A stretch of DNA of 64,000 bases from Tuberibacillus calidus DSM 17572 (lineage in GTDB: Bacteria > Bacillota > Bacilli > Bacillales > Sporolactobacillaceae), in assembly GCF_000430685.1 (NCBI RefSeq), contig NZ_KE387194.1:51541-115540 (forward strand), read 5' to 3'. The translations under genes and the position numbers were made by a program. The notes under the pieces were generated by a model that saw only the letters and a program-made list of their open reading frames with translations, did not search any database and had not been told where the DNA came from. Of the stretch, positions 27,705 to 35,659 are shown piece after piece (position 1 is the stretch's first letter; each line of letters opens with the position of its first letter).

Positions 27705-28169
27705 CTAATACTCCCATAAAATTTTCCATTCGCCTTGATCCTTGGCGACATAAACGTCTTTATAAAGCTGAGCTTTTCCGAATATACCGGTGAAGGACTG
27801 GATGACCGTTACGCGGTACACATCTTTTAAGTAGGGGCTGTCTGCGTTCACACGCCATTTTTTTAGATGATCAACATCGTCAATTTTATAGGAAAAGCCT
27901 TTGACGCCATAATCATCCATAAATAATGTGGTTCTTTTTTCGATATAATCCGCTTGGGTAAATTTTTTCTTGATTTGCGGGTGGAGGAGTGTCCAGGCAC
28001 TGCCGTAATCGCCCCCTTGTTCATCATCATAAAATTCCTTTACGGTTTGGATCACTTCATGGCGCGGCCAGTGGGTCCAGACGTAATAAAAAGAAAACCC
28101 GAGTATAAGGACGACGACCATTCCCAGAAGAATTTTCAGAGCAATCCTTTTTTGCGCTTTTATGGCCAA
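27705..28169 (-). CDS. Membrane-anchored protein with NTF2-like extracellular domain
   Basis: 154 aa. One N-terminal membrane helix (IALKILLGMVVVLILGFSFYYV, described as residues ~8-29), then an outside domain whose pattern VIQTVKEFYDDEQGGDYGSAWTLLHP and final VYVAKDQGEWKILW is typical of small NTF2-like lipoprotein or anchored domains. I cannot name it. Start is probably TTG 28169, with GGGGGAG 8 bases upstream. It lies 67 bases before the GDSL hydrolase on the same strand and may share its transcript. Confidence 0.65.
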   Translation of the reverse strand: MAIKAQKRIALKILLGMVVVLILGFSFYYVWTHWPRHEVIQTVKEFYDDEQGGDYGSAWTLLHPQIKKKFTQADYIEKRTTLFMDDYGVKGFSYKIDDVDHLKKWRVNADSPYLKDVYRVTVIQSFTGIFGKAQLYKDVYVAKDQGEWKILWEY

Positions 28170-28248
28170 AACACATCTCCCCCTTCTCACGTGTAACGAA
28201 TTGGAGAGGCTTTGTACAGTTTATGTGACCTTAATTAAAAAATGAAAA

Positions 28249-28266
28249 GCCAAGCTGCAGCTTGGC
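28249..28266 (-). terminator. 18-bp perfect palindrome with T-rich tail on the minus strand
   Basis: GCCAAGCTGCAGCTTGGC reads the same on both strands. On the minus strand it is followed by TTTTCATTTTTT, so it could be a second terminator for the zinc-ribbon gene. Confidence 0.5.
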
Positions 28267-28293
28267 AACTCTTTTGACTTCTGCAAACTAATA

Positions 28294-28341
28294 AAAAGAG
28301 AGGTACCTTCACCAACACGTTTTGGTGGGTACCGCTCTTTT
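28294..28341. terminator. Strong bidirectional terminator after the zinc-ribbon gene
   Basis: Nested stem AAAAGAG / CTCTTTT, GGTACC / GGTACC and CACCAA / TTGGTG around a 6-base loop, with A/T runs at both ends. Confidence 0.85.
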
Positions 28342-28378
28342 CAGGTTAGCTTTATCGGTTTTTTCCAGTCTCACTTCG

Positions 28379-28621
28379 TTAACCGAAAAGTAAATCCAGA
28401 ATATTGCTTAGTTGACCGCGATGGCCTTTGAGCACATTCGAATTGTAAACTTCCGTAAAACCGCAATGGGTGCAGGAAACGAACATATAATAATTATTTT
28501 GAATATCAAACATTTTACTCAGCCCCGTTCCCGTCATTGCCAATTCTTCTATATAACAGTCCTCGTTCCCGCATTTCGTACATTTAAATCGTGCTTGAAT
28601 TTCCCGTTCAATCACTGCCAT
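28379..28621 (-). CDS. Zinc-ribbon protein, 80 aa
   Basis: Two cysteine knuckles, FKCTKCGN near residue 13 and VSCTHCGFTEVY near 49, form a zinc ribbon of the kind found in small predicted nucleic-acid-binding proteins. Between them is a predicted beta region with KMFDIQNNYYMFV. Start ATG 28621 has a GGGGGA ribosome site just upstream on the minus strand. Transcribed alone, ended by the hairpins at 28294-28341. The role is unknown. Confidence 0.75.
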   Translation of the reverse strand: MAVIEREIQARFKCTKCGNEDCYIEELAMTGTGLSKMFDIQNNYYMFVSCTHCGFTEVYNSNVLKGHRGQLSNILDLLFG

Positions 28622-28789
28622 TGAAATCCCCCAAACTGTAGAATTTTTTACACTAACTGATATACGGTTTGAGCGCGGAAACGTTTCAAAAATGTCAAAT
28701 CATTGGTAGTGTTAAGGTTTTAGACATACTTTTATAAAAAACTAGGCAGCCCTTAAAATAAGACTCCTATGATTCGACGGGTATTTTTT

Positions 28790-29066
28790 TAGGACAGCTA
28801 AATTGCAACGAAGGATTCGCCAAGCCTACAGGGCTTGCACTGGTAAGAAAGCTATTTTATTTATTAGGCAAGCATAAGGAAAACACGGCGTTCCGCATTC
28901 GCCTAGAAGGTTCGTACTGGTTATAAAAAACATTTTTGTCCAGTATAAGGGCAACGAGGCACTGCGATCGCTCAAAAGGATTTTACAGATAAGAAATATA
29001 ACCTTTTAGGCCAGCATAAGAAAAGGCTCTACCGCCGCCCAAAAGGCTTGGCAGAGCCTCGTTTTC
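28790..29066. repeat. Tandem array of the ~71-bp repeat, nearly four units, ending as the acsA terminator
   Basis: Unit starts (AGGxxAGCATAAG or TGTCCAGTATAAGG type) lie at 28791, 28866, 28937 and 29008, giving periods of 75, 71 and 71 bp. Units share xGGCAACxAxGGC, CGCCTAAAAGG and CTGGTAAGAAA segments. The last unit contains the hairpin GGCTCTACC...GGCAGAGCC (29025-29058); on the minus strand it is followed by TTTTC and should end acsA. The rest of 28622-29072 has no gene. Confidence 0.75.
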
Positions 29067-29072
29067 TTTCAA

Positions 29073-31028
29073 TCACTCTTCTTTATGTTGATATTGCTTT
29101 TTCAGTTCTTCAATGACGGACGGGTCAGTGAGTGTCGTTGTATCGCCAAGGACACGGCCTTCAGCAATGTCGCGCAAAAGGCGCCGCATGATTTTTGCAC
29201 TCCGGGTTTTCGGGAGTTCAGCTGTGTAATAGATTTCTTCCGGACGGGCGAGTTTACCAATTTGTTCAGCAACGGTTTCTTTCAGTTCGGCGGTCATGGC
29301 GTTGGATGGCTCATAACCTTCTTTTAAAATGACAAAGGCGGTGATTGCTTGCCCTTTGACATCATCGCTTCTTCCGATCACGGCGGCTTCGGCAACGGCT
29401 GGATGGCTTACAAGCGCGCTTTCCACTTCCATCGTACCGATCCGGTGGCCGGAGACGTTGATGACATCATCAATGCGCCCGAGGATCCAAATGTAACCAT
29501 CTTCATCTTTATGCGCGGCATCTCCTGGTAAATACCAGCCCGGGAACTTACCGAAATAGGTGTTGCGGAAGCGTTCATCGTCCCCCCAAACCGTTCGCAG
29601 CATGGATGGCCACGGGTATTTGATGACAAGGTTGCCGCCGCCTTTTTCAACGGGCTGACCGTCATCGTCAACGACATCGGCAATGATGCCTGGCAATGGT
29701 TTTGTAGCGGATCCGGGTTTTGTTTTGGTCAGACCGGGAAGCGGCGCAATCATGGCGCAGCCGGTTTCTGTCTGCCACCAAGTATCGACGATCGGTGTTT
29801 TTTCTTTACCAACATATTTGTGGAACCACATCCACGCCTCCGGATTGATCGGTTCGCCGACCGTTCCTAGCAGACGAAGCGTGCTGAGGTCGTGTTTTTC
29901 CACATAGGATGTGCCCCATTTCATGAAGGTCCGGATGGATGTTGGCGCCGTATAGAAAATCGTCACGCCGTATTTTTCAATAATATCCCAAAAACGGTCA
30001 CGGTCGGGATAGTCCGGAGCGCCTTCATACATCACGACGGTTGCCCCGGCCGACAGCGGTCCGTAGACGATATAAGAGTGTCCCGTCACCCAGCCGATAT
30101 CGGCGGTGCAGAAGTAAACGTCTTCATCTTTTATATCGAAAACGCTGCGCATCGATGTATTCACACCGACTAAATAGCCGCCGGTCGTATGCACGATGCC
30201 TTTCGGTTTTCCGGTCGTCCCGGATGTATATAAAAGGTAAAGGATGTCTTCTGCATCCATTTCCGCAGCCGGAAACGGCTCTCTGGAAGCCCTTTCAATT
30301 TCCTCGTCCCAGAGAAGGTCGCGGCCTTCTGTCAATGAAATGCTCGCTTCTTCGCCAACGGCTTTTACGACAAGCACCTTTTCGACGCTTGTATTTTCCA
30401 CCGCTTCGTCGGCAAATGCTTTCAATGGGACCTGTTTTCCGCGGCGCCAACTGGCATCCGCCGTTACGAGCAGCTTCGCGTTGGCATCTTCAATGCGGTC
30501 GCGCAGGGATTTCGCTGAGAAACCGGCAAACACAACGGTATGAATGGCACCGATTTTGGCACAGGCAAGAAGCGTAATCGGAAGTTCCGGTACCATTGGC
30601 AGATAAACGGCGACGCGATCGCCTTTTTTCACACCGAGGTTGGTTAACATATGGGCAGCGCGGTCAACTTCCCGGCCTAGCATGTCATAAGTAAAGACTT
30701 TACTTCCGCCTTTTTCACCTTCCCAAATGAGGGCGGCTTTATTTTTCCGCGGTCCTTGACGGTGGCGGTCGACGCAGTTATATGCGGCATTTAACTTACC
30801 ACCGAGAAACCATTTGGCATGAGGTGCATCCCATTCCAAGACTTTATCGTAAGGCTTGAACCAAGTGATGTTTTGGGCTTGTTCATCCCAATAGGCTTCG
30901 GGGTCCCGGGCCGCATTCTCATAAATCGCCGGGTCATTAAAATTTGCCCGTTGGGTAAATTCAGGATTGGGTTCAAATGTGCGTTCTTCCTTTAGCAAAG
31001 CGTCTAGTTGTTTCGTATCGTTAGCCAT
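29073..31028 (-). CDS. acsA: Acetyl-CoA synthetase (AMP-forming)
   Basis: 651 aa. Activates acetate to acetyl-CoA via acetyl-AMP. Contains the AMP-binding signature [17 protein letters not shown] (near residue 255), the WWQTETG motif, [20 protein letters not shown] for the hinge, and a C-terminal catalytic lysine in [11 protein letters not shown]. This last motif usually reads RSGK, so the Gly before Lys is replaced by Ala here. Start ATG 31028 (MANDTKQL) is preferred over ATG 31040. Unlike B. subtilis, acuABC is not divergent from it. With aceBA and fad genes it supports growth on acetate. Confidence 0.95.
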   Translation of the reverse strand: MANDTKQLDALLKEERTFEPNPEFTQRANFNDPAIYENAARDPEAYWDEQAQNITWFKPYDKVLEWDAPHAKWFLGGKLNAAYNCVDRHRQGPRKNKAALIWEGEKGGSKVFTYDMLGREVDRAAHMLTNLGVKKGDRVAVYLPMVPELPITLLACAKIGAIHTVVFAGFSAKSLRDRIEDANAKLLVTADASWRRGKQVPLKAFADEAVENTSVEKVLVVKAVGEEASISLTEGRDLLWDEEIERASREPFPAAEMDAEDILYLLYTSGTTGKPKGIVHTTGGYLVGVNTSMRSVFDIKDEDVYFCTADIGWVTGHSYIVYGPLSAGATVVMYEGAPDYPDRDRFWDIIEKYGVTIFYTAPTSIRTFMKWGTSYVEKHDLSTLRLLGTVGEPINPEAWMWFHKYVGKEKTPIVDTWWQTETGCAMIAPLPGLTKTKPGSATKPLPGIIADVVDDDGQPVEKGGGNLVIKYPWPSMLRTVWGDDERFRNTYFGKFPGWYLPGDAAHKDEDGYIWILGRIDDVINVSGHRIGTMEVESALVSHPAVAEAAVIGRSDDVKGQAITAFVILKEGYEPSNAMTAELKETVAEQIGKLARPEEIYYTAELPKTRSAKIMRRLLRDIAEGRVLGDTTTLTDPSVIEELKKQYQHKEE

Positions 31029-31466
31029 CCATATCACCATCCTGTTTCTATGATCAATAAATTTAAAATTCTATAATATTACGATAACAATTTTTGGCGG
31101 AATTGTGAACTATTTTGTCTTAATTTTTTTTGTAATGGTAAAAAAGTATAAAATTTTTTCATGTAAGCGTATGTCCAACTAAGGACTTGCCTTCACTAAA
31201 AGGTTTGCACTGGCTTTTTAACCAGGCCAGCATAAGGGCAACTAGGGCTGTTTCCTTCACCTATAAGGCGTGCCAGATTTAAGTTTTCTTTTGGAGCTAA
31301 GTACTTTTTAAAAAATGTGAAAAATGTGGCGCAGGCGGTTGGAAACCTTTGTCTCGGATTTGGCTATGTTCTAAAAAAAGTTCGGAGATCCCATACTGAG
31401 GATGCGCTATTCATCTTGACGATTGGATGCGGGTGGAAGATGATTAGAAAAGAAAGGGTGAGGAAC
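31029..31466. repeat. Gene-free region with repeat copies (31172-31285)
   Basis: Holds the acsA upstream region on the minus strand (no clear promoter fitted) and two partial copies of the ~71-bp repeat: AACTAAGGACTTGCC...AAAAGG, then GGCCAGCATAAGGGCAACTA at 31225-31244 followed by a degenerate hairpin. No cre box of good quality is seen. Confidence 0.55.
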
Positions 31467-31835
31467 TTGTATTCATTAAAAATGAAGAGAATTTATGAAG
31501 GAATTGCACCGGAGGATGGGTTCCGTATTTTAGTCGATCGGCTCTGGCCGCGCGGGATAAAAAAGGAAAACGCGGGTGTCGATCTGTGGCTGAAAGACAT
31601 CGCTCCGAGCCCGGAACTCAGAAAATGGTTTTGCCATGACCCCGAAAAATTTGAGGATTTCAAGGTCAGATATCTTGAAGAACTGGAGACGGAGCCCGTA
31701 AAGCAAAAGGCGGTCCGTTCTGTTCTTCAAAAACTCGAAGAAGGCGATGTGACTTTTGTGTATGCGGCCAAGGACCCCGTCCATAATCATGTGGTCGTTC
31801 TGAGAGATTATTTTTTAGATAAAAATCACGAGTAA
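31467..31835 (+). CDS. DUF488 family protein
   Basis: 122 aa with the family marks RIYEGIAPEDGFRILVDRLWPRG in two blocks, DLWLKDIAPSPELRKWFCHDPEKF, and VTFVYAAKDPVHNHVVVLRDYF at the end. DUF488 proteins are small cytoplasmic proteins of unknown function. The TTG at 31467 has AAGGGTG 6 bases upstream and is my preferred start; ATG 31482 has no ribosome site. It precedes yhgD on the same strand, but yhgD has its own promoter within the gap. Confidence 0.85.
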   Translation: MYSLKMKRIYEGIAPEDGFRILVDRLWPRGIKKENAGVDLWLKDIAPSPELRKWFCHDPEKFEDFKVRYLEELETEPVKQKAVRSVLQKLEEGDVTFVYAAKDPVHNHVVVLRDYFLDKNHE

Positions 31836-31850
31836 AAGCATCCTTGGGAA

Positions 31851-31916
31851 TTGACGGCATTGGTATTTTCACCTATACTCATATTAGACGTTTTGACTAA
31901 AATAGTTATTTGGTCA
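31851..31916 (+). promoter_or_regulatory. yhgD promoter and candidate TetR operator
   Basis: TTGACG (31851-31856) and TATACT (31874-31879) are spaced by 17 bp. A 23-bp imperfect palindrome at 31894-31916, with half sites TGACTAAA and TTTGGTCA, begins about where transcription should start. A related TGACCAAAT half site occurs twice before yhgE, so YhgD probably controls both genes. Confidence 0.7.
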
Positions 31917-31934
31917 TTTTGTGGAGTGATCAAG

Positions 31935-32519
31935 ATGGATAAGCGGAAGCGCATTGTGGCGGCGGCTGAACAGTCTTTTCAGCTTTACGGTTATAAAGGC
32001 ACTACGATGGTTCAAGTGGCAAAACTGGCGGATGTGGCCAAGGGCACGATCTATACTTTTTTTAAAAATAAAGAAGACCTTTTCGATGAAATTTTGGAAA
32101 ACCTTATTGACACGCTCAAAAGAAAGGCCGAAGCAGCCATTGACCCAACCGATACTTTTTTTAATAATTTGCATCGAGCCATCTATGATATTCTCGCGTT
32201 TCGCAAGCAGCACCAGTTAACATTGAAATTGTCGCAGGAAGTCAGGGACATCGGAACGGGAAAAGCTCAAGCGGCTTTGGATAAAGTTGAACGGGCGATT
32301 TTAGCTTTCATAGAGCGTCATATTGTTAAGGCCATCGAGAAAGGGGAAATCATCCCCTGTGATCCTAGGAAAACAGCCTTTATTATGTTGAAGATTTATA
32401 TCGCGCTCGTTTTTGAATGGGAAGAGAAAAATGAACAGTCGCTAAGCGAAGAAGAAATCGCCGATCTTTTTGATCAATTTATTGTGCTTGGATTAAAACC
32501 ACGGAATGCTATGCCATAA
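31935..32519 (+). CDS. yhgD: TetR-family transcriptional regulator, YhgD-like
   Basis: 194 aa. N-terminal HTH: RIVAAAEQSFQLYGYKGTTM followed by VQVAKLADVAKGTIYTFFKNKEDLF, the standard TetR fold. The C-terminal ligand domain is unremarkable. Start ATG 31935 follows GGAGTGA; earlier in-frame ATG at 31851 falls in the promoter. It directly precedes yhgE, as in B. subtilis. It likely represses itself and yhgE through the shared operators. The inducer is unknown. Confidence 0.85.
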   Translation: MDKRKRIVAAAEQSFQLYGYKGTTMVQVAKLADVAKGTIYTFFKNKEDLFDEILENLIDTLKRKAEAAIDPTDTFFNNLHRAIYDILAFRKQHQLTLKLSQEVRDIGTGKAQAALDKVERAILAFIERHIVKAIEKGEIIPCDPRKTAFIMLKIYIALVFEWEEKNEQSLSEEEIADLFDQFIVLGLKPRNAMP

Positions 32520-32558
32520 AGGTAGAATTTAGGCTGAAAAGAAGGCCTATCATTTTTT

Positions 32559-32623
32559 CGGCTAGCATAAGGGTGACAAAGGCTCTGCCAACGCTTAAAG
32601 GCTTGGCATAGCCATGTTTTTTA
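32559..32623 (+). terminator. Copy of the ~71-bp repeat acting as terminator between yhgD and yhgE
   Basis: GGCTAGCATAAGGGTGACAA, then the hairpin GGCTCTGCCA (32581-32590) / TTGGCATAGCC (32603-32613), then ATGTTTTTT. Confidence 0.65.
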
Positions 32624-32670
32624 GGAGAGCCAAGTTGACTTTAGCATCGCCCATTTTTTTATGGCTACAA

Positions 32671-32695
32671 TTGACCAAATGACCAAATTAATCAA
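32671..32695 (+). promoter_or_regulatory. Candidate operator/promoter of yhgE
   Basis: TTGACCAAA and TGACCAAAT are repeated head to tail and followed by the inverted TAATCA, matching the half sites in front of yhgD. TTGACC could also serve as a -35 element; the -10 is poor. Confidence 0.5.
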
Positions 32696-32720
32696 TAAAT
32701 GAATGATAGGTGATGATACA

Positions 32721-35024
32721 ATGTTTCAAGTTTTTTTATCCGAATGTCGTTCCTTCTTTGCCGAGAAGAAGCACATCGTTTTTATAAGCGCCATCCTATT
32801 GGTCCCAATTATTTATGCCGGAATGTTTATTTGGGCGTTCTGGGATCCCTATGACCATACGGAGCATCTCCCTGTAGCCGTCGTTAATCTCGACGCTGGT
32901 GCAAAGCTCGGCGGCGAACCAGTGAACCTCGGTGATGATCTCGTTAAGGAGCTTAAAAAAAATAAAAGCTTTGAGTGGCATTTTGTCAGCGCCGAAGCGG
33001 CGAAGCAGGGCATGGAGAAAAATCGTTATTATATGACGATTACGATTCCGAGTCGCTTTTCTGAAAAGACGGCGACGGTCATGGAGAATAAGCCGTTGAG
33101 GCCGACGCTGTATTATGAGGTCAACAGCGGATTCAATTATATATCCTCCATGATTACCGATAGCGGCGCGCAAAAAATTAAAAACAAATTATCTAAAGAG
33201 ATTACAAAAACCTATACGAAAAATCTGTTTGAAAAAGTGGATGAATTAACGAAAGGTTTAAAACAAGCCGCCGATGGCGCAGGGGATTTAAACGACGGTG
33301 CAAAAAAAGAACTGGATGGCTTGCAGGCCTTGAAGGCGAATTTAGAAAAATTGGGCGGCGCTGGCATTCAATTACAAGACGGCGTAAGAAAGTTAGCAGA
33401 AGGTGCCGGCGACTTAACCGATGGCATCCAAGCTGTGCAAGATGGCACTGATGTGCTTTACAAAAAGACAAAAGCTAATACGGCCAACATTCAAAACTTG
33501 GCGGATGGGGCAAAAACTTTAGCCGATAAGACAGTACAATTAAATAAGGGTCTTTCGGCAATGGCAGCCGGCAATCAGCAAGCGATCGACCAACTAAATG
33601 GCGAAGCACTCTCGGAAGGCTTGGCACAGTTATCCAAAGGTCTTGAAGACGAATACGAAGGCCTTCAAAAACTCAATGACAATATGCAACCGTTAAATGA
33701 TTTGGATCGACAATTGGACGGGTTGAACGATTGGCTGAATGGTGCGTCGTTACTTTTTACAAAAATTGATCAGTATAATGGCACATTAAACGAGGCGCAA
33801 AAAGCGCAATTTGCGGAAATAAAAGCCTTAAGTGATCAACTACAAGCACAAATGACCGGCATCAATGGCGCGGTGAACCAATTGGAAGCCTTACAACAAC
33901 TCCCGGCTGCGCTAGAACAACTGACGGATGGAGAAAAGGCGCTCGTCAATGGATTCAATGATTTAAACGGGAACTTGCAAAAATTAGCTAACGGCTTGAC
34001 CACCTTGCAACAAAACTTGCAGCAATTGCCGGGTGCAACGAGCCAATTGGCCGATGGCGCAAAGCAGATGGCAGACGGCACCGAAGCTCTAAACCAACAA
34101 TGGCAGGCGCTCGTGCAAGGCATCCGTCAAGTCCATGCCGGCGAGCAAAAACTGGCTAACGGAAGCCTAACCTTGCAGCAAAACTTATGGACATTGGAAA
34201 AAAGTTTAGCCGCGTATGATAACGGCACACACCAATTGGGTGAAGGTGCCGGCCAACTCGCTGACGGAATGAAAAAGATAGAGGATGGCACGGGGCAGCT
34301 GTCCGATCATTTGCGTGATGCCTACGGAAAAACGAAGGCACAACACCATTCAAACAGCAATGAAAACATGTTTGCCAACCCGGTCCAAGCGAAGAAATCG
34401 TCCGGAGCGGTCGATAAGTATGGCCAAGGCTTCACGCCTTACTTTTTATCGCTTGGGTTATTTGTCGGGGCGCTTTTATTAACCGTTATTTATGACATGA
34501 GAAAACCTTACCAAAAGCCAAAGAGCGGTTTTTCTTGGGGGCTTGGAAAATATCTATTTTTAATGATTGTCGGGCTTTTTCAAGCGCTGATTGCGGATGC
34601 CGTCATTCTGGGGCCGATCGGCCTCCATGTCGATCAACCGTGGTTATTTATCGCATTTAGCCTATTGACCAGCTGGACGTTTATGGCGATTGTGCAGTTT
34701 TTTGTCATATCACTCGGCGACCCAGGGCGCTTCTTAGTCATTATTATTTTGGTCTTGCAGTTAACCACAACAGGCGGGACGTACCCAGTGGAATTGCTGC
34801 CGAAAGCCTTGTATGACTTTCATAAATTCTTGCCGATGAATTACAGTATCGCTGGTTTCCGCAACCTTGTAGCCGGGGGACAGAATGATCTGCTTGCCCA
34901 CAACAGCCTGATCTTATCGATGTTCCTGCTTGCCATGCTCGCTTGCACGGTGATTTATCTCACCTTCGCCTATAAAAAAGAATGGAAAAAGCATGAGTCT
35001 GTTCAAGAAAAAATCACGGCATGA
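32721..35024 (+). CDS. yhgE: YhgE/Pip-family large membrane protein
   Basis: 767 aa. One membrane helix near the N terminus (residues ~20-40), a large extracytoplasmic domain (~45-560), and about five helices in the last 200 residues, the ABC-2/Pip arrangement. The outer domain begins with VAVVNLDAGAKLGGEPVNLGD in the family position, then has long heptad-like repeats with LADGA, LxxGT and LNDGA units typical of YhgE. Relatives serve as phage receptor (Pip) or in ESX secretion (EsaA); the role of YhgE is not settled. Start ATG 32721 follows AGGTGATG. Controlled most likely by YhgD. Confidence 0.92.
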   Translation: MFQVFLSECRSFFAEKKHIVFISAILLVPIIYAGMFIWAFWDPYDHTEHLPVAVVNLDAGAKLGGEPVNLGDDLVKELKKNKSFEWHFVSAEAAKQGMEKNRYYMTITIPSRFSEKTATVMENKPLRPTLYYEVNSGFNYISSMITDSGAQKIKNKLSKEITKTYTKNLFEKVDELTKGLKQAADGAGDLNDGAKKELDGLQALKANLEKLGGAGIQLQDGVRKLAEGAGDLTDGIQAVQDGTDVLYKKTKANTANIQNLADGAKTLADKTVQLNKGLSAMAAGNQQAIDQLNGEALSEGLAQLSKGLEDEYEGLQKLNDNMQPLNDLDRQLDGLNDWLNGASLLFTKIDQYNGTLNEAQKAQFAEIKALSDQLQAQMTGINGAVNQLEALQQLPAALEQLTDGEKALVNGFNDLNGNLQKLANGLTTLQQNLQQLPGATSQLADGAKQMADGTEALNQQWQALVQGIRQVHAGEQKLANGSLTLQQNLWTLEKSLAAYDNGTHQLGEGAGQLADGMKKIEDGTGQLSDHLRDAYGKTKAQHHSNSNENMFANPVQAKKSSGAVDKYGQGFTPYFLSLGLFVGALLLTVIYDMRKPYQKPKSGFSWGLGKYLFLMIVGLFQALIADAVILGPIGLHVDQPWLFIAFSLLTSWTFMAIVQFFVISLGDPGRFLVIIILVLQLTTTGGTYPVELLPKALYDFHKFLPMNYSIAGFRNLVAGGQNDLLAHNSLILSMFLLAMLACTVIYLTFAYKKEWKKHESVQEKITA

Positions 35025-35030
35025 CCCATT

Positions 35031-35067
35031 AAGGTTGACTCAAAAGAAGGCGTTGAGTCAACCTTTT
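35031..35067 (+). terminator. Rho-independent terminator after yhgE
   Basis: Perfect 13-bp stem AAGGTTGACTCAA (35031-35043) / TTGAGTCAACCTT (35053-35065) followed by TTCTC. Confidence 0.8.
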
Positions 35068-35315
35068 CTCATATAAAAAAATCTGAGACTGCCTCCGTAA
35101 TATCGACTCGATTTTGGTGGTAAAACGACGAGATACTGCCGACGATGCCCACCATCGTGAGCTTGAAAATTTGTTGAAGCGATCAATATATTGAAATTTT
35201 TAGAAGCCAGGAGAGTATTCCTAAATATTAAATTAAATAGCGGAAAAGTGAAACAAGTGATATAAAAACTTGTCTGGTGGTTCGTTCCAAAAATTTACAA
35301 TAGTTCACACCTGTC

Positions 35316-35475
35316 GGTAAATTTAAGAGACCTGGCGGTAAACGATTGAAACTCAATGGTAAAAGCTAAGACCCGAGAGTAAACCACCGAAACCCGAAGG
35401 AAAACCAGCAAAACCCGATGATAAACAGAAGAAATCCGCGGGTCAACAGTCGAACCTCGCGGAAAAACTATCTGG
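35316..35475. repeat. 21-bp tandem repeat (GGTAAA family), about seven degenerate units
   Basis: GGTAAA begins at 35316, 35337 and 35358, exactly 21 bp apart, and more degenerate units (GTAAAC, GGAAAA, GATAAA, GGTCAA, GGAAAA) continue with the same step. Units often contain GAAACCCGA. The same repeat in the opposite orientation lies at 63605-63700. No reading frame with start and ribosome site covers it. Confidence 0.65.
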
Positions 35476-35541
35476 ATACCAAGTCAAAAAAAGAAAGAGG
35501 CTGAGACATAAGCCATTTCCCAAAAAATTTACATGAAACCC

Positions 35542-35583
35542 AATAACCCCGTACCACTTGTAAAGTGATACAGGGTTATTTTT
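35542..35583. terminator. Long hairpin between yhgE and the S9 peptidase gene
   Basis: 18-bp stem with two mismatches: AATAACCCCGTACCACTT (35542-35559) against AAGTGATACAGGGTTATT (35563-35580), then TTT on the plus strand; outer CCCAAAAA / TTTTTGGG arms can extend it. Upstream is an AGAGGCTGAGACATAAG sequence of a type often seen between genes of Firmicutes. It probably terminates the peptidase gene, which ends at 35660 on the minus strand. Confidence 0.55.
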
Positions 35584-35659
35584 GGGAAGGGGTCAAACGA
35601 GTTCTCCCTTTTGTCCCCGTCTTCGTTTGTAGTATTGGTCATTCAAACAATCAGTATCT

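Noticed and set aside
31162..31176. cre box upstream of acsA
   Set aside because: Only the first half (TGTAAGCG) fits; the second half does not.
35082..35190. Open stretch encoding SILVVKRRDTADDAHHRELE
   Set aside because: Looks coding in composition but has no start or ribosome site; possible gene scrap, not assignable.
35316..35475. CRISPR array
   Set aside because: Units are 21 bp, degenerate and contiguous without unique spacers; no cas genes. The 143- and 145-bp arrays fail for the same reasons.
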